This document shows, piece by piece, positions 16,744 through 24,862 of a stretch of 64,000 nt of DNA. The stretch comes from Clostridiales bacterium (GTDB taxonomy: Bacteria > Bacillota > Clostridia > Lachnospirales > Cellulosilyticaceae). The notes beneath the pieces were generated by a model. It saw only the letters and a list, made by a program, of their open reading frames with translations, did no database searches and was not told where the DNA came from. Numbering within the stretch: the stretch's first letter is position 1; every line of letters begins with the position of its first letter. The position numbers were made by a program, and so were the translations under genes. The stretch lies in assembly GCA_019418225.1 (NCBI GenBank), contig DYCF01000004.1:62001-126000 (forward strand), in the 5' to 3' direction.

Positions 16744-17763
16744 TTACATAGTCGATTTTTTTAAAACGATTTCATAATCTAATAGAGTTTGATGAGGAAC
16801 TTCTTCCCCATTTATTAAACTGATTAACACTTTTCCTGCTTCAATGCCTAATGCTTTAATATCAATTTTGAGTGATGTAATTGGTGGATTATAATTCGCC
16901 AAATGAATGCTATCATAGAAAGATGCAATTTTGATATCTTGTGGAATCCTAACACCAAGTTCACCAAGCCTAATTAGTGCTCTACTGCAAATCACATCAT
17001 CACTGCAAATAATACAGTCAACTTCTTGATTCATCGCAAGGTCTACAGCACGGTCGATTTGTACATGGCTGTTAAGATCTAAAAAGACGAGTTTTTCATT
17101 TACACTTTTACCATGGTTCTCAAATGCTTGTATAAAACCTTTATAACGATTATTGGTAATGATATGGTGCCTACTTCCTGCTAGTAGTGCGATTTTCTCA
17201 TAACCTATCTTTAGAAGTACGGATGTAAGTTCTGCACAACCTGATATATGATGATTATCGATTTGAACAACTTCTTCATCTTCCACAGAACCAATTACAA
17301 CAAACGGAATTTTTACTTTTTTTAAATAAGAAATTGCTAAGTCATTTACTGTAGGTCGTGTTAAGACAATACCATCTACCTTATGATTTCTGATAAGCCT
17401 TTCAATCAAGCTAATATCATTTTCTGTAGAGGTAAGCACAACAACATCATACTCAAAGCCTGCTGCAGTATCACAAATACCCATTAAACAACTTTGGAAA
17501 AAAGGAATTTCTGTTTGCTTTGTATCTGCTGGAAGGACTACACCAATGTTAAAGGTCTTGGACTCAGCAAGACTTTTTGCAATGACGTTAGGCCTATAGT
17601 TATGAATCTCTATATAATCCCTAATGCGCTTACGCGTTGCCTCGCTAATTCTACCTTTGCCAGATATAGCTCTCGAAACCGTTGTCTTAGATACACCAAG
17701 TTCTTTAGCAATATCACTAATCGTTAGGCTCTTATCACTTCCTGACATGTTGCAATCTTCCAC
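16744..17763 (-). CDS. LacI-family repressor of the galactan operon
   Basis: 339 residues with the helix-turn-helix LTISDIAKELGVSKTTVSRAISGKGRI and hinge (YRPNVIAKSLAE) at the N-terminus, and a periplasmic-binding-protein-like sugar domain after it. The start is GTG with a near-perfect AAGGAGGTGA seven nt upstream. It is the first gene of the lacI-SBP-permeases-GH35-GH53 run, as a GanR-like autoregulator. A palindrome AACCGGTT just upstream, at the predicted transcription start, is a plausible operator. The inducer is expected to be galactobiose or a similar sugar, by analogy only. Confidence 0.9.
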   Translation of the reverse strand: MEDCNMSGSDKSLTISDIAKELGVSKTTVSRAISGKGRISEATRKRIRDYIEIHNYRPNVIAKSLAESKTFNIGVVLPADTKQTEIPFFQSCLMGICDTAAGFEYDVVVLTSTENDISLIERLIRNHKVDGIVLTRPTVNDLAISYLKKVKIPFVVIGSVEDEEVVQIDNHHISGCAELTSVLLKIGYEKIALLAGSRHHIITNNRYKGFIQAFENHGKSVNEKLVFLDLNSHVQIDRAVDLAMNQEVDCIICSDDVICSRALIRLGELGVRIPQDIKIASFYDSIHLANYNPPITSLKIDIKALGIEAGKVLISLINGEEVPHQTLLDYEIVLKKSTM

Positions 17764-17785
17764 AAACTCACCTCCTTGGTTGGAT

Positions 17786-17793
17786 AACCGGTT
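17786..17793. promoter_or_regulatory. Candidate LacI-family operator
   Basis: AACCGGTT is an 8-bp perfect palindrome with the central CG typical of LacI-family operators. It lies just downstream of the predicted transcription start of the galactan operon, where a bound repressor would block initiation. Confidence 0.55.
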
Positions 17794-17805
17794 GTTTATA
17801 TATTC

Positions 17806-17834
17806 ACATTAGCATTATTTTTTACTTCTGTCAA
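17806..17834 (-). promoter_or_regulatory. Promoter of the galactan operon
   Basis: On the minus strand a perfect -35 TTGACA (17829-17834) is followed after 17 bp by TAATGT (17806-17811), which is preceded by TG-N as an extended -10. The predicted start is near 17799, about 36 nt before the regulator GTG. Confidence 0.65.
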
Positions 17835-17913
17835 TTTATATTTTTCTATACTTAATAGTATTTTTCAAATAGTTTTTTATAACTTTTTTACAACAAATTG
17901 ATTTTATTACATT

Positions 17914-17923
17914 GCAACGTTGC
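17914..17923. promoter_or_regulatory. Palindrome GCAACGTTGC upstream of the galactan promoter
   Basis: A 10-bp perfect palindrome centred on CG, about 80 bp upstream of the -35 box, in the 320-bp gene-free stretch 17764-18083. It could be a distal operator, but its half-site differs from AACCGGTT and it does not fit the cre consensus. The rest of that stretch is AT-rich DNA plus the terminator at 18002-18030. Confidence 0.3.
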
Positions 17924-18001
17924 GCACTTTTTATGCTTTTATCAAAATTTTTATTTTTAGAAAATTATATATATTATTTAAATTTAATTTTTATATTAAA
18001 A

Positions 18002-18030
18002 ATAGAGATTGTCTAAAAGGCAATCTCTAT
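18002..18030 (-). terminator. Terminator of the M55 peptidase gene
   Basis: Perfect 10-bp arms ATAGAGATTG / CAATCTCTAT with a 9-nt loop, about 54 nt after the stop codon; TTTTTAA follows on the minus strand. Confidence 0.85.
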
Positions 18031-18083
18031 CTTTGTTTCATTTCAAAAATATAATGAATAACTACAGTTTATATTTGCGAAAT

Positions 18084-18878
18084 CTATAAAAATAAAAGGA
18101 ACGACAAGATTTGTATATAATGCTTAGACTTATAACGTACACTGTGTTCCGAAATCTGCTCTGCATTTGGATAAAATGAATATTTATAAGCCTCCTCGTG
18201 TTTTATAAATTCTACGACTATTTCATATTCTTCTGGCCTTTTAAGCTTATAATCCGTTAAGTGCTCTGCTGCTTTTTTGACATTTTTATGGATACGCTCA
18301 ATAGTTAACTCTGGATGAATACTTACAATGCCACCGCCAAATCCTTCACCTGTCGCCACACTCTTAATATGTCCGTCAAATTCTCTTACCCGCCTAATAA
18401 GTTCACCATCACCTGTCACAGCAATAACAGGCACACCAATACTATGCGCGCCATAAGCAAAAATCAAAAATTCATCAGCTAGCTGGCCATTAATACGAAT
18501 ACTTCTTATTTTATCTGGATTTAAAGAATGTGCTAATGGACTGCCATTTGTTCCAGCGCCACTATGATAACCGATAAATACAGCTGCATCAAAACTTTCA
18601 TCTAAACCTTCTATCATACTATAAGGATGATTACTCCATCCCGAAATAATCTTTACTTCCTTTGGCAGCATCTCATGAATTAAATTCTTACCGTCTTCAT
18701 GGGCGTCCTTCACTAAGATTTCCTTTGCACCTGCTTCTATAAGTCCCTTACAAGCAGCTACAACTTCTTTCGTCATCTGTATACAATATTTTTCATAGTT
18801 ACTGCCACCCTTATGTGTTTCATCCCAATTTGAAATGCCTGTTACACCTTCTATATCTGCACTGATATAAATTTTCAC
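18084..18878 (-). CDS. M55 family D-aminopeptidase (DppA-like)
   Basis: 264 residues with the family zinc-site motifs in order: SADIEG (Asp8, Glu10), KDAHEDG, and GYHSGAG followed by AHSLN. DppA of Bacillus is a zinc-dependent D-aminopeptidase that forms a decameric barrel and releases N-terminal D-amino acids from short peptides, probably in cell-wall peptide recycling. No signal peptide is visible, so it should be cytoplasmic. It stands alone, divergent from pepF, with its own terminator. The C-terminus (YIQILSFLLFL) is unusually hydrophobic. Confidence 0.88.
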   Translation of the reverse strand: MKIYISADIEGVTGISNWDETHKGGSNYEKYCIQMTKEVVAACKGLIEAGAKEILVKDAHEDGKNLIHEMLPKEVKIISGWSNHPYSMIEGLDESFDAAVFIGYHSGAGTNGSPLAHSLNPDKIRSIRINGQLADEFLIFAYGAHSIGVPVIAVTGDGELIRRVREFDGHIKSVATGEGFGGGIVSIHPELTIERIHKNVKKAAEHLTDYKLKRPEEYEIVVEFIKHEEAYKYSFYPNAEQISEHSVRYKSKHYIQILSFLLFL

Positions 18879-18962
18879 TTGTACCCCCCCTTAATTTCGT
18901 TTTTATCCTATCTTTGAGTATATCAAAACTGACAAAGAATAGCAAAAAATTAATTTGTTATT

Positions 18963-18991
18963 TTCCCACAAATTAGAGTATACTATATAAT
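18963..18991 (+). promoter_or_regulatory. Promoter of pepF
   Basis: TTCCCA (4 of 6 of the -35 consensus) and a perfect TATAAT (18986-18991) at 17-bp spacing; the ATG is 30 nt downstream of the -10. Confidence 0.5.
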
Positions 18992-19020
18992 ATTATACTA
19001 ACTAAAAGGAGCTGAAAAAT

Positions 19021-20820
19021 ATGACACATACTCTTCCAAAACGAAAAGATGTAAAAATAGAAGATACTTGGAAACTAGAGGATATCTTTGAAACGGACGA
19101 TGCTTTTAAAGCCTCCTTTGCTGCTTGTGAAGCACTTATTCCTACTTTTAAAGATTTTACTGGCAAACTAACACAAGATGCCCATACACTTTATGACTTC
19201 TTAGTAAAGCAAGATGTACTTTGGCAAGATATCAATAAACTTTATGTTTATTCTCATATGCGTCTTCATCAAGATGGTGGCAATGATTTCTATCAAGATT
19301 TATCAAGTCAAGCTGAAATGCTTTCAATTAAAGCATCTGAAGTACTTTCATTTGCAAGTAGCGAACTTTCTAACCTTACTGCTGATCAAATTACTGCTTT
19401 TTGCACAGAGGTTCCAGAACTTAAACTTTACGTGCGTTATTTAAGTGAAATTCTTCGTCAAAAAGTGCATATTTTAGATGCACAAACAGAAGCACTCTTA
19501 GCACGCATAGGTGAATTAGCAGGTACACCAAGCAACGCCTTTGCTATGCTTAATAATGTTGATCTTAAATTCCCAACAATCAAAAATGAAAAAGGTGAAG
19601 ACGTCCGCATTACACACGGAAACTATATAAGTTTCCTTGAAAGTAATGACCGAAGTGTCCGTGAAGCTGCTTTTTCAGGTCTTTATAGCACTTATGACAC
19701 TGTTAAAAATACAATTGCCGCCTTATTTACTGGGAATGTAAAACAATATGGCTTCTTCTCTACAACACGTCATTATGAGTCACCGCTTCATGCTGCTTTA
19801 TCTGAAAATAACATTCCTGTTTCAGTGTATGATAATCTCATTGATACAGTGAATAAAAATTTAAATATTATGCATGATTATGTGGCCCTACGTAAAGAGG
19901 CCCTCGGCGTAGACATACTCCATATGTATGATCTTTTTGTACCTATTGTGAAAGACTTCCAAAAACTAATTACTTTTAATGAAGCTTGTGATATTGTGCT
20001 TAAAGCACTTGCCCCTATGGGTGAAGACTATGTTGCACTGCTTAAGGAAGCATTCGATAACCGCTGGATTGACAAATATGAAAATGAAGGTAAACGTAGT
20101 GGTGCGTATTCATGGGGCACATATGGAGCACCACATCCCTATGTGCTTATGAACTATACAAATAATGTGCATAACCTCTTTACCCTTGCACATGAAATGG
20201 GTCATGCAATGCACAGCTACTTCTCTTCACATACACAACCTCATATTTATGCAGATTACTGCATCTTTGTTGCAGAAGTTGCATCTACTGTAAATGAAGC
20301 GCTTTTAATGCAATATCTCTTAAAAACAACTACAGACCCTGTGTTTAAAAAATATCTTATTAACTACTTTATGGAACAATTCCGTAGTACACTCTATCGC
20401 CAAACAATGTTTGCCGAGTTTGAAAAAGAGGTACATCTCTTAAATAGTAAAGGTATAACACTTACAACAAAATTACTTTGTGATAAATATTATGCCCTTG
20501 TTAAAAAATATCACGGTGATGCCATGGAAATAGATGAAGCCATTGCACTCGAATGGGCACGTATTCCTCATTTCTATACACCATTCTATGTATACCAATA
20601 TGCAACAGGTTATTCAGCTGCTATTACTCTCTCTGAACGTATCTTAAAAGAAGGTGAAAGTGCAGTTAAAGACTATATGCAATTCTTAAGCGGCGGTTCT
20701 TCTAAGGATCCTATTGACCTTCTTAAACTTGCAGGTGTTGATATGAGCAAACCTGAACCAATTGAAACAGCGCTCAAACAATTTGCAGCCCTTATTGACG
20801 AATTTAAACAAATGAGCTAA
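19021..20820 (+). CDS. pepF: Oligoendopeptidase F (M3B zinc metallopeptidase)
   Basis: 599 residues, the usual PepF length. The zinc motif HEMGH (in LFTLAHEMGHAMHSYF) with the downstream glutamate in VAEVASTVNE supplies the metal ligands. It degrades imported oligopeptides in the cytoplasm. Single-gene unit: its own promoter, AAAGGAG ribosome binding site, and a strong terminator directly after the stop. Confidence 0.95.
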   Translation: MTHTLPKRKDVKIEDTWKLEDIFETDDAFKASFAACEALIPTFKDFTGKLTQDAHTLYDFLVKQDVLWQDINKLYVYSHMRLHQDGGNDFYQDLSSQAEMLSIKASEVLSFASSELSNLTADQITAFCTEVPELKLYVRYLSEILRQKVHILDAQTEALLARIGELAGTPSNAFAMLNNVDLKFPTIKNEKGEDVRITHGNYISFLESNDRSVREAAFSGLYSTYDTVKNTIAALFTGNVKQYGFFSTTRHYESPLHAALSENNIPVSVYDNLIDTVNKNLNIMHDYVALRKEALGVDILHMYDLFVPIVKDFQKLITFNEACDIVLKALAPMGEDYVALLKEAFDNRWIDKYENEGKRSGAYSWGTYGAPHPYVLMNYTNNVHNLFTLAHEMGHAMHSYFSSHTQPHIYADYCIFVAEVASTVNEALLMQYLLKTTTDPVFKKYLINYFMEQFRSTLYRQTMFAEFEKEVHLLNSKGITLTTKLLCDKYYALVKKYHGDAMEIDEAIALEWARIPHFYTPFYVYQYATGYSAAITLSERILKEGESAVKDYMQFLSGGSSKDPIDLLKLAGVDMSKPEPIETALKQFAALIDEFKQMS

Positions 20821-20826
20821 ATCCAT

Positions 20827-20880
20827 AAAGGCTCAGCTTATTAATGCTCTTGTAAGAGAAAATTAATAAGCTGAGCCTTT
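20827..20880 (+). terminator. Terminator of pepF
   Basis: Perfect 19-bp arms (core AAAGGCTCAGC / GCTGAGCCTTT) with a loop carrying a small CTCTT/AAGAG hairpin. It begins 6 nt after the stop codon. Confidence 0.92.
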
Positions 20881-21003
20881 TGTAATATTAATTTTTATCA
20901 TAAAATTTTGATATAGTATTGCAGTTTATTATATAATTTGTTTATCAATTTCATTATAGGTATATATATATTAAATATTTTGATACAACTTAACTATTAT
21001 ATA

Positions 21004-21032
21004 TTGTCAATTTAATTATGCAATGTTATGAT
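21004..21032 (+). promoter_or_regulatory. Promoter of ade
   Basis: TTGTCA (5 of 6) and TATGAT (5 of 6) at exactly 17 bp. The predicted start leaves a leader of only about 24 nt, which excludes a purine riboswitch between start and gene. Confidence 0.7.
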
Positions 21033-21062
21033 AGTTGAAATAAATTTTTAGGAGGCCAAATA

Positions 21063-22859
21063 ATGTCAAAGAGATATAAATTATCAGAAATCACAAAAGA
21101 GCTTGTTGCAGTTGCTCGTGGAGAGCGTAAAGCGGACATTGTCATTCAAAACGGTAAATTAATTAATGTAAATACAGCTGAGATTATTCCTGATATAGAT
21201 GTTGCTATTAGCTTTGGACGTATTGCTCTTGTAGGTGATGCATCACACACTATTGGGCCTCAAACAAAGGTTATTGATGCCGCAGGTCTTTATATTGCAC
21301 CTGGCTTCATGGATGGGCATCTTCATGTAGAAAGCAGTATGCTCACTGTCAAAGAATATGCTAAAGCAGTCATGCCTCATGGTACAACTTCAATCTTCAT
21401 GGACCCACATGAAATTGCCAATGTATTAGGGGCCGAAGGTATCGGTCTTATGATTCAAGAAGGTAAAGAAGTACCACTTAACGTCTATACGACGATGCCA
21501 AGTTGCGTACCTGCTACTGCTGATTTTGAAACAACAGGTGCTACTTTAAACGCTTTAGATATTATTAATGCCATGGGACAAGACACCATTATCGGGCTTG
21601 GTGAAATGATGAACTATCCTGGTGTCTTAAATGGCGACTTACAAGTACATAGAGCTTTAAAAGCTACTTTAGAAAATAATAAGATCATTACTGGACACTA
21701 TACTGGCCCAGATATGGCTGCTGGGCTAAATGCCTATATTGCAGCTGGTGCAAGATGTTGCCATGAAACAACACGCATGGAAGATGCCCTTACTAAAATG
21801 CGTCTTGGGATGTATGTGCAAATTCGTGAAGGTTCTGCTTGGTGCGATGTCAAGGAAACAGTTCGTGCACTTACAGAACATAATATCGACTCACGCTTTG
21901 CCTGCCTTGTAAGTGATGATCTTCATCCAGATACTTTAATCCATGAAGGCCATATGGACCATATTATCCATCGTGCTATTGAAGAAGGCTTAAATCCAAT
22001 TACAGCAATCCAAATGGCAACAATCAATACCGCGGAATGTTTTGGACTTGCCCGTGACTTAGGCAGTGTATCTCCTGGTAAATGGGCTGATATTGTTCTT
22101 TTAGATGACCTCACTAAAGTACATGTTAAAATGACACTTATCAATGGCGAGGTCGTTGCTGAAAATGGTGCCTTATGTATTGAAATCCCTGCACACTCTT
22201 ATCCTAGCTTTGCTAAAAACACAATGAATGTGGGCAACACTTTACAGGCAAGTGACTTTCAAATTTGTGTTCCTGAAGATTTTTCAGATGATACAATTAC
22301 AGCTCATATCATTGGTATTAATGAAGCTCAGGCTGGTACAAATCATTTAACAGGTACCTTAACTGTAACAGATGGCAAGGTTGAAAGTGATTTAAATAAT
22401 GACTACCTTAAACTTGTAGTCATTGACCGTCACACAGCTTCAACACGTATGGGAAAAGGTTTTGTACATGGCTTTGGTCTTAAATCTGGCGCTGTAGCTT
22501 CTACAGTTGCCCACGATGCCCACAACTTATCTGTATTAGGTACTAATGATGCGGATATGGCGCTTGCTGCTAATACTTTAATTGCAGTTGGTGGAGGCAT
22601 GGTTGTTGTACAAGATGGTAAAGTATTGGCACTTAATCCACTTCCTATTGCAGGTCTTATGTCAGAAGATCCAGCCTCAGAAGTTGCCATGCGTACTGCC
22701 CAAATTGATGAAGCTTGGAAAATACTAGAATGTTCTATTGTCTCACCATTCATGACAATGGCCCTTCTCTCTCTAGCTGTTATCCCAGAACTTCGTCTTA
22801 CCAACAAAGGTCTCGTAAACACTATTACCTTTCAGCAAATAGACTTATTCATCAAGTAA
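21063..22859 (+). CDS. ade: Adenine deaminase
   Basis: 598 residues, normal for bacterial AdeC/Ade, which converts adenine to hypoxanthine and ammonia in purine salvage. Amidohydrolase metal-site motifs are visible: GFMDGHLHVESS, MDPHEIANV, and SDDLHPD. The C-terminal part typical of the family follows (VGGGMVVVQDGKV, LPIAGLMSEDPASEV). AGGAGG precedes the ATG. Single-gene unit with its own promoter and terminator. Confidence 0.95.
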   Translation: MSKRYKLSEITKELVAVARGERKADIVIQNGKLINVNTAEIIPDIDVAISFGRIALVGDASHTIGPQTKVIDAAGLYIAPGFMDGHLHVESSMLTVKEYAKAVMPHGTTSIFMDPHEIANVLGAEGIGLMIQEGKEVPLNVYTTMPSCVPATADFETTGATLNALDIINAMGQDTIIGLGEMMNYPGVLNGDLQVHRALKATLENNKIITGHYTGPDMAAGLNAYIAAGARCCHETTRMEDALTKMRLGMYVQIREGSAWCDVKETVRALTEHNIDSRFACLVSDDLHPDTLIHEGHMDHIIHRAIEEGLNPITAIQMATINTAECFGLARDLGSVSPGKWADIVLLDDLTKVHVKMTLINGEVVAENGALCIEIPAHSYPSFAKNTMNVGNTLQASDFQICVPEDFSDDTITAHIIGINEAQAGTNHLTGTLTVTDGKVESDLNNDYLKLVVIDRHTASTRMGKGFVHGFGLKSGAVASTVAHDAHNLSVLGTNDADMALAANTLIAVGGGMVVVQDGKVLALNPLPIAGLMSEDPASEVAMRTAQIDEAWKILECSIVSPFMTMALLSLAVIPELRLTNKGLVNTITFQQIDLFIK

Positions 22860-22875
22860 TCTCTCATATTATTTT

Positions 22876-22907
22876 AGGAGTAGAAAAGCCCCCGCTTTCC
22901 TACTCCT
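22876..22907 (+). terminator. Terminator of ade
   Basis: Thirteen-nt arms (AGGAGTAG..AAAG / CTTT..CTACTCCT, one mismatch), C-rich loop, then a T-rich tail 16 nt after the stop codon. Confidence 0.85.
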
Positions 22908-22949
22908 CTTTTATTCCTTCATCTTTTATCATTTCACCTTTACTGTCTT

Positions 22950-24461
22950 CTAAACCCCACTTCCATAACGACAAATAATAAAAATACTTGCTGCAAAAAG
23001 TACTGCATATAAAATCCTCAAGGTAATATGCAGCTTTGTCTTTTTTTTATTCCAAGTACATAACACAACTGTTACTAACACTGGCAATAGCACATAACTA
23101 TTCATCCAAAGTGCTACACGCTCGCTACGCCACCAATGATTTATTTCCTTTTGCAAAATATTCATGCCAAAAAGACTTGTTACAAAGCTAGGAATGACAA
23201 GGGCAGCACCAATAATTGTAAGTAATTCTACTTTTACTGTAGACTGAGCTTGTTCCACTAAATTAGCATATTCTCGTACTTCATCGATTTCAAAATTAAG
23301 CTGCTCCAACTCTTCTGTAATTTTAAACTGCTCAGATAGCTTCTCATAAATATGTGCGCCCTGTGCGTCTTCTGTCACTTCTTTAAAATAAAGCTGATTG
23401 ATAAATTGAATATAGATTTCATAAATACTTGAAATAGCTGGTGAAATTTCATACTTTCCTAATGTCGAAACTCTAGCAATTTCATTAGATAAACTAAGCA
23501 AGGTGGCCCGCTGCATCAATACTAATGAAACTAACTGGTCATAAAGTTTACTTTTAGGCAGTTCATTAGCTACACATAATAAAGCATATCGGCTAATGCC
23601 ATAAATACTCCCCTCATTTTTCAAATAATACGTAGAGCCAATATGCTCTGGAATATCATCTTCTTCATGATATGTTACCTTTTTATTGATTGTCATCATT
23701 CGCTCTAATGTTTCATAAGAAACAGTTCCTTCTTGAATACTTCTTAAAATCTCCTTATTTTTATAAAGGCATAAACAGAACATCTGATTTCCTAAAATTG
23801 TTTCGATAACAATTTTCCCGTTTTTCTGATGACCTTCCCGCGTGGCAAAATCACTTCCCAATACATCCATAATGACCTTACTAATATCTAAACCTCTTTT
23901 TAAATAATTTGCTTCATATCGTTCATCAATATGACACCGCTCATTTAAATGTAAAATAATATAGTCTGGAAACAATTCTTCTTTTGCTTTTGATAACGGT
24001 AAAATAGGCGGATATACACTTTTGCTAAAGCTATTGATGCCTTCAACAGCTTCATAACTGGCATAGTCTCTATTGGTTAAGGTAAATGATAGTAACCCAA
24101 TGCCCGTTTTATACAGTTTAAGGCTGATTTCTTCAATATGCAACTTATACGCAATGCCACCAACTGTAATAATGAAATAATTATCTTCAGCTAGCTGATG
24201 GTACGTATAATTTCTTACAATTACAGGACCCTCATGAAATGTATATAATGCTGTACGGATGGGTTTATAAAAATAAACAAATTCATTATAATCTTTCTCC
24301 GTCATTAACCTAAGCTCATGTGCCTTCCAGCCCTCTAAGGTTTCAAAAAACTTATTTTGAATTTGTGTATGTTGTAAAAATAATGTATTATTCTTTTTAT
24401 GATTATAATTCCAACTAAAGGGAAATAAAAAAATATGTTCACTAATAAGCTCTTTGTCCAT
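22950..24461 (-). CDS. CorA-like membrane protein with GMN motif and an extra C-terminal helix
   Basis: 503 residues. The first 400 are soluble and do not match a family I can name. A predicted coiled coil (EKLSEQFKITEELEQLNFEIDEVREYANLVEQ) leads into a membrane helix ending in SLFGMN (432-434), the signature of the CorA divalent-cation channel family. A second helix follows at about 455-470. Unlike CorA, which ends in a short basic tail, a further hydrophobic segment (about 480-497) follows the basic NKKKTK. The ribosome binding site is weak (GGTG). Magnesium or other divalent-cation transport, or a sensor derived from CorA, is inferred. It is a single gene between convergent ade and the Asn-rich gene. 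Confidence 0.65.
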   Translation of the reverse strand: MDKELISEHIFLFPFSWNYNHKKNNTLFLQHTQIQNKFFETLEGWKAHELRLMTEKDYNEFVYFYKPIRTALYTFHEGPVIVRNYTYHQLAEDNYFIITVGGIAYKLHIEEISLKLYKTGIGLLSFTLTNRDYASYEAVEGINSFSKSVYPPILPLSKAKEELFPDYIILHLNERCHIDERYEANYLKRGLDISKVIMDVLGSDFATREGHQKNGKIVIETILGNQMFCLCLYKNKEILRSIQEGTVSYETLERMMTINKKVTYHEEDDIPEHIGSTYYLKNEGSIYGISRYALLCVANELPKSKLYDQLVSLVLMQRATLLSLSNEIARVSTLGKYEISPAISSIYEIYIQFINQLYFKEVTEDAQGAHIYEKLSEQFKITEELEQLNFEIDEVREYANLVEQAQSTVKVELLTIIGAALVIPSFVTSLFGMNILQKEINHWWRSERVALWMNSYVLLPVLVTVVLCTWNKKKTKLHITLRILYAVLFAASIFIICRYGSGV

Positions 24462-24482
24462 ATCTACACCATATTATCAAAT

Positions 24483-24513
24483 AAAGGATGTTCTTCTTCG
24501 AAAAACATCCTTT
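24483..24513 (-). terminator. Terminator of the Asn-rich gene
   Basis: Perfect 10-bp arms AAAGGATGTT / AACATCCTTT with an 11-nt loop, 10 nt after the stop codon. Confidence 0.75.
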
Positions 24514-24522
24514 AGATTGAAC

Positions 24523-24756
24523 TTATTTATTGTTTTTGCAATCTGTTGCATTGTTAGTGCTGTTATTATAATTATTGTCGTTATTTGCATTATTATAATT
24601 ATTTGAGTTGCTTGAGTTACTATATTTGTGTTCGTTTAATGAATTGTTGTAGTTATTGTTGTTGCTTGCATTGTTGTAGTTGTTGTTGTTGTTACTTGCA
24701 TTATTATAGTTGTTACTATTACTTGCATTGTTGTAATTATTTTTATTTTGAGCCAT
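24523..24756 (-). CDS. Asn-rich low-complexity microprotein
   Basis: A 77-residue protein made almost wholly of Asn, Ser, Tyr and Ala in imperfect units such as NNYNNASNN, with one Cys near the C-terminus and no signal peptide or membrane helix. Despite low complexity it looks like a real gene: AGGAGGGG lies six nt before the ATG and a terminator hairpin follows directly. An operator-like palindrome lies 33 nt upstream. I know no function for it. Asn/Tyr-rich composition recalls spore-coat or prion-like, phase-separating proteins, which is speculation. Confidence 0.7.
   Translation of the reverse strand: MAQNKNNYNNASNSNNYNNASNNNNNYNNASNNNNYNNSLNEHKYSNSSNSNNYNNANNDNNYNNSTNNATDCKNNK
24540..24740 (-). 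repeat. Asn-codon tandem repeats
   Basis: Degenerate AAY-rich repeats coding the NYNNASNNN units of the microprotein. They mix AAC and AAT codons, so the repetition is not a perfect slippage tract, but copy number may still vary between strains. Confidence 0.6.
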
Positions 24757-24789
24757 TATGAGCCCCTCCTAGATAATAAGAATTTTGTT

Positions 24790-24807
24790 TAAATGAACGC
24801 TCATTTA
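24790..24807. promoter_or_regulatory. TetR-type operator-like palindrome
   Basis: TAAATGA-ACGC-TCATTTA has perfect 7-bp arms around four bases. Its TGAACGCTCA core looks like operators of TetR/AcrR-family repressors. It is located between the Asn-rich gene and the MBL-fold gene, but no TetR gene is in the window. Confidence 0.45.
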
Positions 24808-24862
24808 ATACGCTACTTATTATCTACCTTTTAACTCATTTTATTCTCACTTAATCATTTTC

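Noticed and set aside
17914..17923. GCAACGTTGC considered as a cre site for the galactan operon
   Set aside because: The CG is one position off in the cre consensus and the flanks do not fit; kept only as an unassigned palindrome.
20881..21062. Possible purine riboswitch upstream of adenine deaminase
   Set aside because: A good promoter leaves only about 24 nt of leader and I see no purine-aptamer core; direct transcriptional control is likelier.
22430..22822. Minus-strand open frame of 130 codons opposite ade
   Set aside because: Complete overlap with conserved ade sequence and no start signals.
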